Shown: piece by piece, positions 60,543 through 64,000 of the stretch
How positions within the stretch are numbered: position 1 is the first letter of the stretch
Layout of the letters: the number at the start of each line of letters is the position of its first letter
DNA from: Agelaius tricolor
Lineage: Eukaryota > Chordata > Aves > Passeriformes > Icteridae
Length of the DNA stretch: 64,000 nt
NCBI GenBank assembly: GCA_023055355.1
Contig: JALJCS010000029.1
Location: 1,488,001-1,552,000 of the forward strand
Direction: 5' to 3'
Translations under genes and position numbers: made by a program
The notes under the pieces: model-generated
The model's database searches: none
Seen by the model: the letters and a program-made list of their open reading frames with translations, nothing else
Told to the model about the DNA's origin: nothing

Positions 60543-60735
60543 CCATGGAATCATGGAATCCCCTGAGCTGGACTCACAAGGATCATCCAGTTCCACTCCT
60601 GGCCCTGCACAGACACCCCAGCAATCCCACCTTGTGCCTGAGAGTGTTCTCCAAACACTCCTGGAGCTCTGGCAGCCTCGGGGCTGTGACCATTCTGGGC
60701 AGAGGAGGAACCTTTCCTGACACCCAACAGCACTG
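60543..60735 (-). mobile_element. CR1 LINE 3' fragment, minus strand
   Basis: ATGGAATCATGGAATCCCCT, GGATCATCCAGTTCCACTCC and CTGGAGCTCTGGCAGCCTCG. Same subfamily as 12816-13085. Confidence 0.85.
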
Positions 60736-61561
60736 ATAGAACATTTCAGTTTATGAAGGAACCAGTGTTGGTGCAATTCGGTGACTGAAGTGCTTGGTAA
60801 GTGCCAGGCCTCTCTTCTAATTGTATTTGAACTGATTGAAATTCTTCTTGTGGTTTAGGTGTAAAGCTCTGCTTCTGCTGCAGTCCTTGTCTGGATGCCC
60901 ATTGTTCCTTCTCCAGTCATCAGAGGAGGATTTATTTTTAAACTAGGATTTAGGGCTTTATTTCACTCCCATCAGAAGTGCTGAAAGCTTGCTTTAAAAA
61001 AATATTATTTTGCTGGTAGTGTGGATCTTGGATACATTAGGAATGTCCATCTTCACCTTCAATAATTGTGTTGTTTTGCTGGATTTCAGTGCAGTGAGCT
61101 CTGGAAAGTGCTTATTTACCCTGAATTGCTCCAGTAATTACCTGATTTCAGGAGAAGGGGATTTATAGCAGGCTCTGCTCTGGACTATAAGACTGTTTAG
61201 TCCTTTTAGGTCTTTAACTTTTAGGTCTGTACTGCAGATCAGAACTGCAGCAGCATTTTTCTGAGTTTTTAATTTAATTTCTCTTTCTCTTTGCCATCCT
61301 TCCCTTGTTTTAAGTCATTCGTCTTTTGTTCCTTCCCATTTTTTGGCAGAAAGGGATGAGAGCTGTGGGCTGATCTGTGGAAGTGCTGCTAAATACAGGA
61401 TTCATCTGGTCCTCTATGAAATTTGCACCATAAAATCTGAGATCCTGCTGGAAAAGTAGGAGTTGGAGAGAACAGCTTCCTGAGCCTGTGTGCTGGGAAC
61501 AGACATGGCAAAAATTCAGTGTTCCCTGGGCAGGCAGGAGTTGGATGGAGGAGTATCCCAA

Positions 61562-61580
61562 AAGCAGCAGCAGCAGCAGC
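61562..61580. repeat. AGC trinucleotide run
   Basis: Five to six AGC units within intron sequence. Confidence 0.8.
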
Positions 61581-62710
61581 TCAGTCCTGCCTGGCATGAG
61601 GAGTTGCTCACAGCCCTCTCTGGGGGACTGGATTTGGAGAAAGTCCTGCTGTGCTTCAGCCAGCCAGGCAGCACCCCTGTGTTGTTCTGCTGCTCCAGCA
61701 GGAGTTTGGGAGAAGCCACCAGCAGGGCTCTGGATCTGGGGCTGCTGCTGCACTCCCTTTCCCCACAGGGCCCAGGATGCTCTTGGCATTCCCAGTTGTG
61801 GGCTGAAGCTGTGAATGATCTTCTAACTGTCCCATTTCCCTTTTGCAAGGGGCCAGGGCTTGGATGTTCCTCTAGACCTGCATGAAAATCCACCTGAGGG
61901 TTCTCCACAGTGTACCATGGTAAGACTTGCAGGCACACAGGATGGCAGGGGATTGCAGTTTGGGGAGTACTTCACCAAACTGGGACAGCTGGTGGATTTA
62001 CAAGGAGCAGGTTTTAGAGTTAAAAAGTGTCAAATATTCTTTCTACACCCTCTGCCTATGTGGACATGTTTTTATTTGTAACTTGCTTTTGCCTTTTGCC
62101 TTCAGTGGCAAATCTGAAGCACTTTTCCTAAACAAAATCTCTAAACCTTGGCTAACTCCTAAGTGAGAGATGAGCAGGAATTGTATTTCACAAAGTTCCT
62201 AAGGATGCAGAGCATTAGGGAGTTAATGTATTTCTCCTTTCTCCATAATCCTTTAATCCTTTAACAGTGCAGATGTTTCTGACAATGGCAGTAAGAGCCA
62301 GGAGTGCACTCTGGCAGTGCTTCAGGAGCACCCCTGGCTGTTCCATGCCCCCACATTGAGGAGTTTTAGATGATGTTTATGCAGTATTTGCAGTGAGAAC
62401 AAATCCATGTTTCTGTGACATTTCCTGGGTGCTATGGAAACTGTCTGGGTGGTTCTCAGCAAATTCTGAGTGAGTTGGTGGACATTTTCTTCAAGAGGCT
62501 TGGATTTCAAAGCCTGGAGTAGAAGAGCAGGATTTGGGGATGACTGTTATGTCTGGAGGGCACAGGGGAAGCTGGGGCAGGGCAGGAGATCCATCCTTTG
62601 GAGACAAGCTGGACTGAAACAAAAGGGACCCTCAGGCTCAGGGACCCAGGAACAGGAGGAAGGTACCCTTTGGTCCTGCTGCTTCACTCATATCTTCTTT
62701 TCTTTTTTAG

Positions 62711-62869
62711 CTGAACTCAGAGAGAGTTTTCTATTCTATGAAAGCCTTTCTGGAGCCCTCCCAGCCCCAAGGGAGTGGATCCTGTGTCCCCTCAGAAAGT
62801 GCCATGAGTGCAAAGCCAGTGGTCCCAGGACAGTTGGTGGACACCAGTGTTGTCCTGTGGGACCACTAG
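62711..62869 (+). other. Weak candidate exon with two overlapping open frames
   Basis: A strong acceptor (TCTTCTTTTCTTTTTTAG) precedes 62711. The next plausible donor is the weak AG|GTGCAG at 62870, which would give a 159-nt symmetric exon. The frame matching the SH3 exon is open throughout and contains ELRESFLFYESL. The phase 0 frame is also open for 52 codons, containing LNSERVFYSMKAFLEPSQ, and ends in TAG at 62867-62869. It could therefore be a cassette, part of an alternative terminal exon, or chance. I see no AATAAA soon after it. The weak donor and two competing frames keep confidence low. Confidence 0.15.
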
Positions 62870-64000
62870 GTGCAGGCTGAGCCTGGGCATGCTCCAGGGA
62901 CTTTCTGCCTTCTCTGAACAATCCCAGTGAGGCAAAGGTGGAGGTGTCAGTGAATGAGCCTCTGTGTCCAGCCCCCAAATTTGCATTCAGGTTTTTCCCT
63001 GGCATAGCTGAGTCTCCTGGAAGTATGGAAAAGATCTCACACAGAGCTGGCACAAAAAACCCCATCCCTGCCCACCCCAACCCCCTGCCAGGGTCCAGGC
63101 TCCTGGCTTAGGAGCCCTTTAGCAGCTTGGAGAGGAGCAAGGGGAGCAGCAGAGCTCTGCCAATTGAGGAGCATCCTCTGCTCATGCCAGCATATCCTAC
63201 ATCCCCACTGGGAGGCACTACTGGTGTAATTACAATGCTGGAAATCAGCCTCCAGGCACAGGGAAATGCCTGGAATGAAGGTAGAGGGAAGAGCCAGATT
63301 CATTCCTGTGTTCCCTATCAGGCAGTTTGTCCTTGAGTGTGGTCACTGAGGCTTTGGAAAGAAGCTAAGCCCATAAACAGCAGCTTCAGGCATCTCACAC
63401 TTTGACAGATAATTTTGTGGTGAGCCTTGACCATGTTTCCTGGGGAATTTTAATTGGAAAAGGAAAGGAACAAGCATGGTGTGTGAATCTGTGCACAGTC
63501 CGTGCACATCAGTTCATGAATAATGACATTCATCTGTGTTCTGTGCAGGTAAGAAAGATCTGTGCTGATGTTTGTTATGAAAATATTCCTGGTGTTTGAG
63601 AGGCTGGATCCCCCAGAACAGGCTGAGTACTGTGAAGCAGAGCAGTGAAGCTTGGCCGAGTGCAGGGTGTTGGAGGCACCAATGTGCTTTAATAAGGCCA
63701 CTTCCCTTTTCACTTGTTCTGTGCTGCTTTCTCACTCTGCCTGCTCTCCACTTACTCAGGTTGGGGGGGGCTGTTATTTTTAAACAAGTTGGTTTTTTCC
63801 TTTCTCACAAGCTCTGTCAAAATGGGACTTAACTGTAGTCATAGTTGGCTTAGCAAAACTCTGCAGTTATGCTAAAAGCTCTGAAATAATGTCAAGAGGC
63901 AGTTTTTTCTGCTCTGCTTTTCCTCTTCTTTTCTCCTGAATAATTCTGTAAATTAGTGTGGGAGCCAGACTGTGGCTTGAAAATACTTCAGGCAGTTTTA

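Larger units (their letters stand above)
1..64000 (+). other. ARHGAP32: ARHGAP32 locus, internal part (gene extends past both window ends)
   Basis: Six plus-strand exons spread over 31 kb join into a continuous reading frame for a PX domain followed by an SH3 domain. This order is typical of the ARHGAP32/ARHGAP33 family of Rho GTPase-activating proteins. Segments such as KINCGPALTWME, IDNKGNHLLVHEESSIN and VPQSVTNSVPKP match vertebrate ARHGAP32 as I remember it rather than ARHGAP33, whose sequence differs there. ARHGAP32 acts on RhoA, Rac1 and Cdc42 at dendritic spines, endosomes and the ER-Golgi, and its PX domain defines the long PX-RICS isoform. The start codon, N-terminal exons, RhoGAP domain and long C-terminal tail are not visible here. 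Identity rests on recalled sequence and was not checked by a search. Confidence 0.92.
51348..64000 (+). other. Start of the long intron before the RhoGAP exons
   Basis: At least 12.6 kb after the SH3 exon donor. The exon expected next (SKKHGKL, then RTFMKSRP in human as recalled) was not found. It holds two CR1 fragments and the three exon candidates listed separately. In mammals a short isoform lacking PX and SH3 starts transcription in this part of the gene; I see no CpG island here that would mark such a promoter. Confidence 0.75.

Noticed and set aside
61340..61460. Possible exon after the TTTTTGGCAG acceptor at 61350
   Set aside because: The frame in the SH3 phase is open for 37 codons but ends in a stop with no usable donor and no nearby polyadenylation signal.

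Overview
This window looks like bird nuclear DNA, probably from a songbird or another neoavian. The main reason is the roughly two dozen fragments of CR1 LINE retrotransposons. Nearly all are 3' ends carrying the typical 'GGTCCCTTCCAACCC...ATTCTGTGATT' tail or its complement. Coding density is very low, introns are long, splice sites are standard GT/AG, and there are many simple repeats and minisatellites. The species assignment is inference. There are no prokaryotic genes, CRISPR arrays, tRNAs or rRNAs that I can support.

The window lies inside one plus-strand gene, which I identify as ARHGAP32 (PX-RICS / p250GAP / GRIT, a brain-enriched Rho-family GTPase-activating protein). Six coding exons are visible: 20336-20422, 37286-37423, 40414-40506, 41966-42088, 44160-44237 and 51266-51347. 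Joined, they give 200 codons plus one base without a stop or frameshift. They encode the phosphoinositide-binding PX domain and then the SH3 domain. The first five exons begin and end in phase 0; the sixth ends in phase 1. The N-terminal coding exons and the RhoGAP catalytic domain were not found and should lie upstream and downstream of the window.

Layout: 1-20335 is upstream intron. It holds a 352-bp duplicated segment, a CpG island with a CGGCT pentanucleotide array and a possible alternative first exon near 6.5-7.3 kb, a CCCTT array and many CR1 pieces. 20423-37285 is a 16.9-kb intron with a large CCCTT/polypyrimidine tract. 37286-51347 is the exon-rich part, with a striking 24-bp minisatellite at 39.2-40.0 kb. 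51348-64000 is the start of a large intron before the RhoGAP exons.

That last intron yields the most interesting candidates: two unannotated-looking cassette exons of 51 nt (56677-56727) and 75 nt (59361-59435). Both are symmetric, open in the phase set by the SH3 exon, and preceded by strong polypyrimidine tracts. They would lengthen the SH3-RhoGAP linker. A third, weaker candidate sits at 62711-62869. All three are predictions that need RNA or comparative data.
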